Shown here one piece after another: positions 1 to 6,867 of a stretch of DNA of 12,249 nucleotides. Each line of letters starts with the position of its first letter. Within the stretch, counting starts at the first letter, position 1. The stretch is from JBFHNV01 sp965365655. GTDB taxonomy: Bacteria > Pseudomonadota > Gammaproteobacteria > HK1. The stretch lies in NCBI GenBank assembly GCA_965365655.1, contig CBDUCN010000140.1, positions 1 through 12,249 on the forward strand, written 5' to 3'. Under the pieces are notes generated by a model that had not been told where the DNA came from, searched no databases, and saw nothing but the letters and a program-made list of their open reading frames with translations. The position numbers and the translations under genes are program-made.

Positions 1-32
1 CGCGTCGCGGTGGACCGACCGGGGGCGCACAC

Positions 33-53
33 GCCGCCGCGCTCCGCGGCGGC
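33..53 (-). terminator. GC-rich hairpin downstream of argA, possible terminator
   Basis: Perfect inverted repeat with 9-bp arms (33-41 and 45-53) and a 3-base loop, starting 26 bases beyond the argA stop codon in the direction of argA transcription. The stem is entirely G and C, so the RNA hairpin would be very stable. No run of U follows it, so it is not a textbook intrinsic terminator. It may instead stall polymerase or protect the 3' end. The gene beyond it lies outside the window. Confidence 0.35.
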
Positions 54-88
54 CCTCACAGCGGCCCTCACAGCGGCCGTCACAGCGG
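49..88. repeat. 12-bp tandem repeat spanning the argA stop codon
   Basis: The unit GCGGCCCTCACA is present at 49-60 and 61-72. A copy with one change (C to G) is at 73-84, and a partial copy (GCGG) follows. Because 12 is a multiple of three and the repeat includes the argA stop (80-82), the minus strand reads three in-frame TGA codons, each preceded by CTG. This looks like slippage duplication of the gene's last codons. Confidence 0.85.
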
Positions 89-1417
89 CTTGATCAGCAC
101 CTTCGACCGCCGCTGCCAGTTGTAGAGCGCGCGCCGCTCCACCGGCAGCGACTCCACGTCGGTCTCCTCGAAGCCGCGCTCGCGGAACCAGTGCGTGGTC
201 TGGGTCGTGAGCACGAACAGGCGGGTGGCGCCGATGCGCCGCGCCTCGCTCTCGATGGCCCCCAGCAGCTTGTCGCCGCGCCCGGAGTCGCGGTAGTCGT
301 CGCGCACCGCGAGGCACGCGAGCTCGACCACCGCCTCGTCGCGGAACGGGTGCGCGGCGGCGCACGCGACGATGGCGCCGTCGCGCTGCTCGACGAAGTA
401 GTCGCCGATCGTGCGCTCGATGTCGGGCCGCGAGCGGCGCACCAGCACGCCGTCGCGCTCGAGCGGCTCGATCAGCTCCAGGATGCCGCCCACGTCCTCG
501 ATGCTCGCGCGGCGCACGTCGTCGTACGCGTCGGCGTTGATCAGGGTCCCCACGCCGTCGCGGGAATAGAGCTCCAGCGCCAGCGCGCCGCGCCGGCGCG
601 CGTCCAGCAGGTGCACGCGCTTCACGCCGTGGTGACACGCGTGCAGCGCGGCCTCCAGGCGTCCGAGCGTCTCGGGCGGCACGTCGCCGCGGGCCTGCAT
701 GGCCGCGTGGTGCCGCGCCGCCTCGGCGAGCCCCATGTCGCCGACGCGCTTGCCGCCCGCGTTCCTGAGCACGGCGTCGTCGCCCAGGAACATCAGCTTG
801 TGGGCGCGCAGCGCCACCGCGAGCGCGGTGGCCACGCCCTCGCCGAGCAGGTTGAAGGTCTCGCCGGTCGGCGAGTAGCCGATCGGCGGCACCAGCACGA
901 CCGCGCCGCCTTCCAGCGCGCCGTGGATGGCCTCCGAGTCCACCCGCCGCACGTTGCCGGTGTACCCGTAGTCCACCCCGTCGAGGATGCCCAGCGGGCG
1001 CGCGACGAGCACGTTGCCGCTGACCACGCGGATGCGTGCGCCCTGCATCGGGGAGTTCGCGAGGCCCATGGACAGGCGCGCCTGCAGCTCGGTCGTGACC
1101 TCCGCGGCGGCGTCGCACACCGCGCTCATCATCGCCGCGTCGGTGACGCGCAGGCCCGCCTCCACCCGGCTCTCGAGCCCGCGCTCGACGAGACGGCGCT
1201 CGATCTGCGGCCGGATCCCCGGCACCAGCACCAGGCGCACGCCCAGCGCGTGCAGCAGCGCGACGTCGTGCACGAACTCCGCGGCGTCCCCGCGCAGCAT
1301 GATCTCGCCGGCGAAGTGGACGACGATGCAGCGTGAGCGGTGCGCGTTGAAGTACGGCGCGGCGCTGCGGAACCAGTCCAGGAAGCGGTCGGCGTCGGCG
1401 GGGTGCTGGTCGGTCAT
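80..1417 (-). CDS. argA: Amino-acid N-acetyltransferase (N-acetylglutamate synthase)
   Basis: Catalyses the first step of arginine biosynthesis, acetyl-CoA plus glutamate to N-acetylglutamate, in the cytoplasm. The 445-residue product has the classic two-part ArgA layout. Residues about 20-290 form the amino-acid-kinase-like domain (VHFAGE near 33, LVLVPGIRPQIERRL near 63, RVTD near 90). Residues about 300-445 form a GNAT acetyltransferase domain with an acetyl-CoA loop RDSGRGDK at 376-383, followed by the C-terminal HWFRERGFEE segment. Length matches the family (about 440). ATG at 1417 was chosen because the following residues (RFLDWFRSAAPYFNAHRS) align with the usual ArgA beginning. The frame stays open upstream, but that extension is arginine- and alanine-rich and unlike any ArgA. 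There is no clear Shine-Dalgarno. It lies 95 bp downstream of the polyamine aminotransferase on the same strand, with a promoter candidate in the gap. ArgA activity is normally inhibited by arginine through the kinase-like domain. Confidence 0.95.
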   Translation of the reverse strand: MTDQHPADADRFLDWFRSAAPYFNAHRSRCIVVHFAGEIMLRGDAAEFVHDVALLHALGVRLVLVPGIRPQIERRLVERGLESRVEAGLRVTDAAMMSAVCDAAAEVTTELQARLSMGLANSPMQGARIRVVSGNVLVARPLGILDGVDYGYTGNVRRVDSEAIHGALEGGAVVLVPPIGYSPTGETFNLLGEGVATALAVALRAHKLMFLGDDAVLRNAGGKRVGDMGLAEAARHHAAMQARGDVPPETLGRLEAALHACHHGVKRVHLLDARRRGALALELYSRDGVGTLINADAYDDVRRASIEDVGGILELIEPLERDGVLVRRSRPDIERTIGDYFVEQRDGAIVACAAAHPFRDEAVVELACLAVRDDYRDSGRGDKLLGAIESEARRIGATRLFVLTTQTTHWFRERGFEETDVESLPVERRALYNWQRRSKVLIKPL

Positions 1418-1466
1418 CGGCGGGGAAGGACCGCGGGGCGGCCGGCCAGGGCGGCGGGAGCGGACG

Positions 1467-1496
1467 ATGATAGGGCGCGCGAAGGCGCGTGCACAA
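1467..1496 (-). promoter_or_regulatory. Candidate sigma-70 promoter for argA
   Basis: On the minus strand a -35-like TTGTGC (1496-1491) and a -10-like TATCAT (1472-1467; five of six consensus bases) are separated by 18 bp. They lie in the 95-bp gap between the aminotransferase stop and the argA start. Predicted transcription start is near 1460, giving a leader of roughly 40 bases. No ARG-box-like palindrome is evident. It implies argA can be expressed independently of the polyamine genes upstream. Confidence 0.45.
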
Positions 1497-1512
1497 TGCG
1501 CCGGCGCGGCCG

Positions 1513-2886
1513 TCAGCGTTCGCGCGCGAGATCGCGCTGCGTGCGATCCAGCGCCTCGCGCGCCCGCGCCACCAGCTCGTCGACCTCGTCGCGCGTGATC
1601 ACCAGCGGCGGCGCGAGGATCATCACGTCGCCGACCGCGCGCATCACCAGGCCCGCGTCGAACGAGTGGTCGCGGCACAGGGTGCCGACGCGGCCCTCGT
1701 CCGGGAACGGCGTGCGGCGCGCCTTGTCGAACGCGAGCGCGACACGGGCCACCAGGCCCACGCCGCGCACCTCACCGACCAGCGGGTGCTCCTCCAGCGT
1801 CGCGAGGCGGCGCTGGAAGTACGGGCCGATGTCGTCGTGCACCCGCTCGACCACGCCCTCGCGGCGCATGATGCGGATGGTCTCCGCGGCCACCGCCGCG
1901 CACACCGGGTGGCCCGACGCGGTGAAGCCGTGGTGGAACTCGCCGCCTTCGCCGATCAGCGTGTCCGCGACCCGGTCCCCGAGCACCACGCCGCCGATGG
2001 GCAGGTAGCCCGACGACAGGCCCTTCGCGATGGACATCAGGTCCGGCGCGAGCCCGTAGTGCTCGGCGCCGAACCAGGTGCCGAGACGGCCGAATCCGCA
2101 GATCACCTCGTCCAGCGCGAGCAGCACCCCGAAGCGCTCGCACACGCGGCGCACCTCGGGCCAGTAGCTCTGCGGCGGCACGATCACGCCGCCGGCGCCC
2201 TGGATCGGCTCGGCGATGAACGCGGCCACGCGCTCGGGCCCGAGCGCCTCGATGCGCGCCGCGAGCCAGCCCGCCGCCTTCAGCCCGAACGCCTCGCGGT
2301 CCATGTTTCCGCCGAGCGCGAACCAGTCCGGGCGCTCGACGTGCTCGATGTCCGGCACCGCGCCGCCGAGCTGCGCGTGCATCGGCGCCATGCCGCCCAG
2401 CGACGCGCCGGCCACGGTGCTGCCGTGGTACGCGTTGCGCCGGCTGATCACGACGCGCCGTCCGGGCTGGCCCTCGAGCTGCCAGTAGCGCCGGATCACC
2501 CGCAGCATCGTGTCGTTGGCCTCGGAGCCCGAGTTCGTGAAGAACACGCGGCTCATGCCCGCCGGCGCGACCTCGGCGATCAGGCCCGCGAGCTCGACCG
2601 CCGGCGGGTGGGTGCTCTGGAAGAAGTTGTTGTAGTACGGCAGCTCGCGCATCTGCGACGCCGCCGCGTCGATCAGCTCCTCGCGCCCGTAGCCGAGGTT
2701 CACGCACCACAGCCCCGCCATGCCGTCGAGGATGCGGTGGCCGTCGGAGTCCTCCAGCCACACGCCGTGCGCGCGCACGATGATGCGGCTGCCGCGCGCC
2801 GCGAGCGCCTGGAAATCGGTGAACGGATGCAGGTGGTGCGCGGCGTCCAGCGCGCGCCACTCGTCCGTGGTGCGCGACCGGGTCAC
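1513..2886 (-). CDS. spuC: Polyamine (putrescine)-pyruvate aminotransferase, class III
   Basis: PLP-dependent class-III aminotransferase of 457 residues that most likely moves an amino group from putrescine or another polyamine to pyruvate in polyamine catabolism. Visible signatures: HLHPFTD near 19-24, AGLWCVN at 57-63, PYYNNFFQSTHPP at 83-95, the cofactor-phosphate loop NSGSEAND at 118-125, AFIAEPIQGAGGVIVPP at 222-238, DEVICGFG at 259-266 with Asp259 as the pyridine-nitrogen ligand, and the Schiff-base Lys288 in SIAKGLSSGYLP. From memory, these blocks match Pseudomonas SpuC closely, including the start of the alignment. The start is a GTG at 2886 that overlaps the upstream gene's TGA by four bases (GTGA), so translation is probably coupled. 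No strong Shine-Dalgarno is visible. Related omega-transaminases acting on beta-alanine or other amines are the main alternative. The gene order with a PuuD-like and a PuuA-like protein favours polyamines. Confidence 0.88.
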   Translation of the reverse strand: MTRSRTTDEWRALDAAHHLHPFTDFQALAARGSRIIVRAHGVWLEDSDGHRILDGMAGLWCVNLGYGREELIDAAASQMRELPYYNNFFQSTHPPAVELAGLIAEVAPAGMSRVFFTNSGSEANDTMLRVIRRYWQLEGQPGRRVVISRRNAYHGSTVAGASLGGMAPMHAQLGGAVPDIEHVERPDWFALGGNMDREAFGLKAAGWLAARIEALGPERVAAFIAEPIQGAGGVIVPPQSYWPEVRRVCERFGVLLALDEVICGFGRLGTWFGAEHYGLAPDLMSIAKGLSSGYLPIGGVVLGDRVADTLIGEGGEFHHGFTASGHPVCAAVAAETIRIMRREGVVERVHDDIGPYFQRRLATLEEHPLVGEVRGVGLVARVALAFDKARRTPFPDEGRVGTLCRDHSFDAGLVMRAVGDVMILAPPLVITRDEVDELVARAREALDRTQRDLARER

Positions 2887-4214
2887 ACGTTCAGCAGAAG
2901 GTACTCCCGCTCCCAGGACGAGATCACGTTCTGGTACGCGGACAGCTCCTGCTCCTTCACCGCACGGTAGGCCTGCACGAAGCGGGGTCCGAGCAGATCC
3001 ACCAGCGCCGTGGCGCCGTCGAGCAGCGACAGCGACGCCTCCAGGCTGCGCGGCAGCGCGTAGTCCAGGTCGTACGCGCTGCCCTCCACCGGCGGCGTCG
3101 GCTCGAGCCCCTCCAGCATTCCGAGGTAGCCGCACGCGAGCGACGCCGCGACCGCGAGATACGGGTTCGCATCCGCGCCGGCGACGCGGTTCTCCACCCG
3201 CGTCGCTTCGGGCGACGACACGGGCACGCGAAGGCCCGCGGTGCGGTTGTCGTGCCCCCACTGCACGTTGATCGGGGCGGCGAAGTGGCGCTTGATGCGT
3301 CGATACGAGTTGACGTTCGGTGCGAGCATGCTCATCGCCGCGGGCAGGTACTTCTGCAGACCCGCCACGTGCGCCATGAACAGCGGCGTGAAGCTGCCGT
3401 CGGGATCGCGGAACACGTTGCGCCCGTCGTCGCCCACCACGCTCTGGTGGAGGTGCATCGCGCTGCCCGGCTCGCGCTCCATCGGCTTGGCCATGAACGT
3501 CGCGTACATCTCGCGGCGAAGCGCCGCCTCGCGCACCGTACGCTTGACGAGGAAGGCCTGGTCCGCGAGCTCGAGCGGCTCGCCGTGCACCAGGTTGAAC
3601 TCGAGCTGCGCGGCGCCGGACTCGTGGATCAGGGTGTCCAGCTCGATGGTCTGCGCCTCGCAGTGGTCGTAGATGTCCTCGATCAGCGGGTCGAACTCGT
3701 TCAGCGCGTCGATGCCGTAGGACTGGCGGCCGATCTCGGCGCGCCCCGAGCGGCCGACCGGCGGCTCCAGCGGGTAGTCCGGATCGCGGTTCGGCTTCAC
3801 CAGGTAGAACTCGAGCTCCGGCGCGACCACCGGGCGCCATCCACGCTCCGCGTAGGCGGCCAGCACGCGGCGCAGGACCTGGCGCGGCGAGGCCTCCACC
3901 GGCGTGCCGTCGGCGTGGAAGCAGTCGTGGATGATCTGCGCGGTGGGTTCCGCCGCCCACGGCACGCGGCGGATCGTGTTCGCGTCGCCGCGCGCCCACA
4001 TGTCGCGATCCGACGGGTGGATCGCGCTCATGTCGCCGGGGTAGTCGCCGGTCACGGTCTGCAGGATCAGCGCCTCGGGCAGGCGCATGCCGCGGTCCTG
4101 CAGGTACTTGTCGGCGGGCATGATCTTGCCGCGCGCGATGCCGGCCATGTCCGGCATCAGCGCTTCCACCTCGCTGATGCGGTTCTCGCTACACCACGCG
4201 GCGATGTCGCTCAT
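2883..4214 (-). CDS. puuA: Glutamine-synthetase-like gamma-glutamylpolyamine synthetase
   Basis: Glutamine-synthetase-fold ligase of 443 residues that probably joins glutamate to a polyamine amine using ATP, the first step of gamma-glutamylated polyamine breakdown (PuuA in E. coli, SpuB in Pseudomonas). Active-site blocks seen: PELEFYL at 132-138 (metal-binding Glu), HESGAAQLEFN at 197-207, the GSAMHLHQS nucleotide/metal loop at 250-258, NSYRRIKRHFAAP at 302-314, NRTAGLRVP at 323-331 and VENRV at 340-344. The C-terminal adenylylation-tyrosine segment of housekeeping GlnA is absent, and the genomic partners are polyamine genes. Both points argue against it being the main glutamine synthetase. 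Start: ATG at 4214 has a strong GGGAGGA four bases upstream. An in-frame ATG at 4232 would add only six residues and has no such site. The start lies inside the end of the upstream puuD-like gene (26-bp overlap), and the stop overlaps the spuC start. Substrate (putrescine, spermidine, other amines) cannot be read from the sequence. Confidence 0.85.
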   Translation of the reverse strand: MSDIAAWCSENRISEVEALMPDMAGIARGKIMPADKYLQDRGMRLPEALILQTVTGDYPGDMSAIHPSDRDMWARGDANTIRRVPWAAEPTAQIIHDCFHADGTPVEASPRQVLRRVLAAYAERGWRPVVAPELEFYLVKPNRDPDYPLEPPVGRSGRAEIGRQSYGIDALNEFDPLIEDIYDHCEAQTIELDTLIHESGAAQLEFNLVHGEPLELADQAFLVKRTVREAALRREMYATFMAKPMEREPGSAMHLHQSVVGDDGRNVFRDPDGSFTPLFMAHVAGLQKYLPAAMSMLAPNVNSYRRIKRHFAAPINVQWGHDNRTAGLRVPVSSPEATRVENRVAGADANPYLAVAASLACGYLGMLEGLEPTPPVEGSAYDLDYALPRSLEASLSLLDGATALVDLLGPRFVQAYRAVKEQELSAYQNVISSWEREYLLLNV

Positions 4215-4995
4215 CGCGTCCTCCCGCCGCATGGCGCCTGCACGCGTCGCCGAAGTCGGCGTACAGCGCGCGCGAGAACGGGTTGTCCAGCACCCGCCAT
4301 TCCGGGTGCCACTGCACGCCGAGCAGGTAGCCGCCGCCGTCGAGGCGGAACCCCTCCACCAGCCCGTCCGGCGCGGTGGCCTCGACCGCGAGCGATGCGG
4401 CGAGCCGGGCCACGCCCTGCGCGTGCAGCGAGTTGACCTCGACGCGGGCGCTGCCCGCGAGCGCCGCGAGGCGTCCTCCGGGAGCGAGGTCCACGGCGTG
4501 AGCCGGGCCGTACTGGCGCTCCAGCGGCGCGTCGTGGTCCTCGCGGTGGTCGAGCATTCCCGGCACGTCCTGCACGTTCTGGTGCAGGGTGCCGCCGAGC
4601 GCGACGTTCACCTCCTGGAACCCCCGGCACACCGCGAGCACCGGAAGCCCGCGCTCGACGGCCTCGCGGATCAGCGGCAGCGTGGTGCGGTCGCGGTGCG
4701 GATCGGCGGCGGTGCCGGGCCGGCTCGCCGGGCCGCCGTAGCGCGCCGGCTCCACGTTCGACGGGCTGCCGGTGAGCATCAGCCCGTCGACCCGGCCGAG
4801 CAGCCCCCTCAGCACCCCGGCGTCGCCCAGCGCGGGCACCAGCAGCGGAGTCACGCCGGCCGCGAGGGCCAGCGCAGCGACGTACTTCTCTCCGACCGCA
4901 TGGAACGGGTGCGGCGCGATGAACTTGCGGCAGGCGGGAACGGCCACCAGCGGCGGCGGCGCGGACTCGGGACGGGAGCGGCGTGCGGGGGTCAT
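4189..4995 (-). CDS. puuD: Gamma-glutamyl-gamma-aminobutyrate hydrolase family (class-I glutamine amidotransferase)
   Basis: Peptidase C26 family hydrolase, likely cleaving the gamma-glutamyl group from gamma-glutamyl-GABA or a related intermediate and releasing glutamate (PuuD in E. coli, SpuA in Pseudomonas). With the ATG at 4995 it has 268 residues, close to the usual 250-260. Seen: VPACRKF at 19-25, LTGSPSNVEPARYG at 74-87, the nucleophile elbow AVCRGFQEVNVALGG with Cys123, LHQNVQDVPG at 137-146, NSLHAQGV at 188-195, and the catalytic His230-Glu232 in GVQWHPEW. This completes a Cys-His-Glu triad. The frame is open further upstream, but that part (up to 5178) is arginine- and proline-rich and covers the intergenic palindrome, so it is probably not coding. 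No convincing Shine-Dalgarno precedes ATG 4995, and a GTG lies immediately before it. It is the first gene of the puuD-puuA-spuC-like operon and diverges from ilvD. Confidence 0.87.
   Translation of the reverse strand: MTPARRSRPESAPPPLVAVPACRKFIAPHPFHAVGEKYVAALALAAGVTPLLVPALGDAGVLRGLLGRVDGLMLTGSPSNVEPARYGGPASRPGTAADPHRDRTTLPLIREAVERGLPVLAVCRGFQEVNVALGGTLHQNVQDVPGMLDHREDHDAPLERQYGPAHAVDLAPGGRLAALAGSARVEVNSLHAQGVARLAASLAVEATAPDGLVEGFRLDGGGYLLGVQWHPEWRVLDNPFSRALYADFGDACRRHAAGGRDERHRRVV
4219..4225 (-). promoter_or_regulatory. Strong ribosome binding site setting the puuA-like start
   Basis: GGGAGGA on the minus strand, four bases upstream of ATG 4214. It is the clearest Shine-Dalgarno in this operon and decides between the two possible ATG starts. 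It sits within the coding sequence of the upstream amidotransferase, so ribosomes finishing that gene would pass over it. Confidence 0.75.
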
Positions 4996-5007
4996 CACGA
5001 CGCGGCG

Positions 5008-5036
5008 ACGATACTCCGGCACACCGACGTTGGCCA
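5008..5036 (-). promoter_or_regulatory. Weak candidate promoter for the puuD-like operon
   Basis: Minus-strand TGGCCA (5036-5031) and TATCGT (5013-5008), spaced 17 bp, match sigma-70 hexamers at four of six positions each. If used, transcription would begin near 5001, only a few bases before ATG 4995, giving a nearly leaderless message. That would be consistent with the missing Shine-Dalgarno. Matches this weak are expected by chance at some rate. Confidence 0.25.
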
Positions 5037-5044
5037 GCGAGCGC

Positions 5045-5085
5045 GCGCCCCGCGGCGGCGACGGGCCGGGGCCGCCGCGGGGCGC
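5045..5085. repeat. Perfect 15-bp-arm inverted repeat between divergent operons
   Basis: Arms 5045-5059 and 5071-5085 are exact reverse complements, separated by an 11-base spacer. It lies near the middle of the 181-bp region between the puuD-like start (4995) and ilvD (5177). The sequence is almost entirely G and C. A CCTTTT run occurs 10 bases after the right arm, too far for a standard terminator. It could be an operator, a DNA cruciform, or a leader-RNA hairpin for whichever transcript crosses it. Confidence 0.7.
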
Positions 5086-5125
5086 CTTCCCTGGCCTTTT
5101 ACGGGGCCTGCCTCTACTCTTTCGG

Positions 5126-5137
5126 GCTCGCGCGAGC
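5126..5137. repeat. 12-bp perfect palindrome upstream of ilvD
   Basis: GCTCGCGCGAGC at 5126-5137 is a self-complementary 12-mer 39 bases before the ilvD ATG. Such a position suits an operator or a small leader hairpin, but GC-alternating palindromes are common in DNA of this composition. I see no branched-chain-amino-acid-rich leader peptide in the region that would indicate classical ilv attenuation. Confidence 0.3.
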
Positions 5138-5176
5138 GCGCGCATCCACCGTCCCGTCCACGAGTCGAGAGCCGCC

Positions 5177-6862
5177 ATGTCCGAGCCCCGTGACCTGAAC
5201 CGCTACAGCCGCCGCATCACCCAGCCGAAGAGCCAGGGCGCCTCCCAGGCGCAGCTCTACGCCACCGGCTTCACCGACGAGGACTTCGCGAAGGCGCAGG
5301 TCGGCATCTCGAGCGTCTGGTACGAGGGCAACAACTGCAACATGCACCTGCTCGATCTCGCCGCGAAGGTGAAGGAGGGCGTGCAGGCCGCGGGGCTGAA
5401 GGGCTTGCGCTTCAACACCGTGGGCGTGAGCGACGGCATCTCGATGGGCACCGAGGGCATGTGCTTCTCGCTGCAGTCGCGCGACCTGATCGCCGACTCG
5501 ATCGAGACCGTGACCCGCGCCCAGTGGTACGACGCGAACATCTCCATCCCCGGCTGCGACAAGAACATGCCCGGCGTGATGATGGCGATGGGGCGCATCA
5601 ACCGCCCGTCGCTGATGGTCTACGGCGGCTCCATCCGGCCCGGGCACGTCGGCGACATCCCGGTGGACATCGTGTCGGCGTTCCAGAGCTACGGGCAGTA
5701 CCTCGCCGGCAGCATCGACGAGGACGAGCGCAAGGCCATCGTGCGCAACGCCTGTCCCGGCCCCGGCGGCTGCGGCGGCATGTACACCGCGAACACGATG
5801 GCCACCGCGATCGAGGCGATGGGCATGTCGCTGCCCTACAGCTCGTCGACGCCGGCCACCCACCCGCGCAAGCTCGAGGAGTGCTTCGCCGCCGGCGCAG
5901 CGATCCGCAACCTGCTCGAGCGCGACCTGAAGCCGCGCGACATCATGACTCGCGACGCCTTCGAGAATGCGATGGTGATGGTGATGGCACTCGGCGGCTC
6001 CACCAACGCGGTGCTGCACCTGATCGCGATGGCACGCTCGGTCGACGTGGACCTGACCATCGACGATTTCCAGAAGGTGAGCGACCGCGTGCCCTTCATC
6101 GCCGACCTGAAGCCCAGCGGCAAGTACGTGATGGAGGACGTGCACAACATCGGCGGCATCCCGGCGGTGATGAAGTACATGATGCGCGAGGGCTTCATCA
6201 ACGGCGAGTGCATGACGGTCACCGGCAAGACCCTCGCCGAGAACCTCGCCGACGTGCCGGACATGGCCGACGGCCAGAAGGTGATCTACCCGCTGGACGC
6301 GCCGATCAAGGCCAGCGGCCACCTGCGCATCCTGCGCGGCAACCTCGCGCCGGGCGGCGCGGTCGCGAAGATCACCGGCAAGGAGGGGCTTCGCTTCGAG
6401 GGTCCGGCCAAGGTGTTCGACGGCGAGGAGGACATGCTCGCCGCGCTCGAGCGCGGCGAGATCGAGAAGGGGCAGGTGATCGTGATCCGCTACGAGGGTC
6501 CGAAGGGCGGGCCCGGGATGCCGGAGATGCTCACGCCCACGTCGGCCATCATGGGCGCGGGGCTCGGCAACGACGTCGCGATGATCACCGACGGGCGCTT
6601 CTCCGGCGGCTCGCACGGCTTCATCATGGGCCACGTGGTGCCGGAGGCGCAGGAGGGCGGACCCATCGCGCTGATCCGCGACGGCGACGTGGTCACGATC
6701 GACGCCGAGGCGAACACGCTGTCGGTGGCGGTGGACGACGCGGAGATGGACGCGCGCCGCGCCGCGTGGACCATGCCGCCGTACAAGGAGACGCGCGGCA
6801 CGCTGCGCAAGTACATCAAGTGCGTCACCGACGCGTCGCACGGCTGCGTGACCGACGAGTGA
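5177..6862 (+). CDS. ilvD: Dihydroxy-acid dehydratase
   Basis: Removes water from dihydroxyisovalerate or dihydroxymethylvalerate to make the 2-keto acids that precede valine, leucine and isoleucine. It is cytoplasmic and iron-sulfur dependent. The 561-residue product belongs to the shorter subtype of the IlvD/Edd family (E. coli IlvD is about 616). Likely cluster ligands are Cys54 in GNNCNMHL, Cys127 in GCDKNMPG and Cys199 in GGCGGMYTANTM. Lys129 in CDKN is the position of the metal-binding modified lysine in this family. The C-terminal DGRFSGGSHGFIMGHVVPEA segment carries the catalytic serine. The three-cysteine pattern suggests a [2Fe-2S] enzyme. The ATG at 5177 gives an N-terminus (LNRYSRRIT) typical of the subtype. 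The Shine-Dalgarno is weak (GAGAG about 7 bases upstream). It is the first gene of a four-gene operon and diverges from the polyamine genes. Confidence 0.96.
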   Translation: MSEPRDLNRYSRRITQPKSQGASQAQLYATGFTDEDFAKAQVGISSVWYEGNNCNMHLLDLAAKVKEGVQAAGLKGLRFNTVGVSDGISMGTEGMCFSLQSRDLIADSIETVTRAQWYDANISIPGCDKNMPGVMMAMGRINRPSLMVYGGSIRPGHVGDIPVDIVSAFQSYGQYLAGSIDEDERKAIVRNACPGPGGCGGMYTANTMATAIEAMGMSLPYSSSTPATHPRKLEECFAAGAAIRNLLERDLKPRDIMTRDAFENAMVMVMALGGSTNAVLHLIAMARSVDVDLTIDDFQKVSDRVPFIADLKPSGKYVMEDVHNIGGIPAVMKYMMREGFINGECMTVTGKTLAENLADVPDMADGQKVIYPLDAPIKASGHLRILRGNLAPGGAVAKITGKEGLRFEGPAKVFDGEEDMLAALERGEIEKGQVIVIRYEGPKGGPGMPEMLTPTSAIMGAGLGNDVAMITDGRFSGGSHGFIMGHVVPEAQEGGPIALIRDGDVVTIDAEANTLSVAVDDAEMDARRAAWTMPPYKETRGTLRKYIKCVTDASHGCVTDE

Positions 6863-6867
6863 GCGAC

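Noticed and set aside
1418..1678. N-terminal extension of ArgA by 87 residues
   Set aside because: It overlaps the aminotransferase 3' end, has Arg/Ala-rich sequence, and known ArgA proteins start close to ATG 1417.
1513..3999. Apparent 828-residue open frame suggesting a fusion upstream of the aminotransferase
   Set aside because: The first 371 codons are the out-of-frame shadow of the GS-like gene and show no family features. The real aminotransferase begins at GTG 2886.
4996..5176. Classical branched-chain amino acid attenuator leader upstream of ilvD
   Set aside because: No short frame rich in Leu, Val and Ile codons is visible, and the main hairpin lies too far (91 bases) from ilvD without a following U tract.
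4996..5178. N-terminal extension of the PuuD-like protein by 61 residues
   Set aside because: The extension is Arg/Pro/Gly-rich, unlike PuuD relatives, and would encode the intergenic palindrome. ATG 4995 gives the expected family length.
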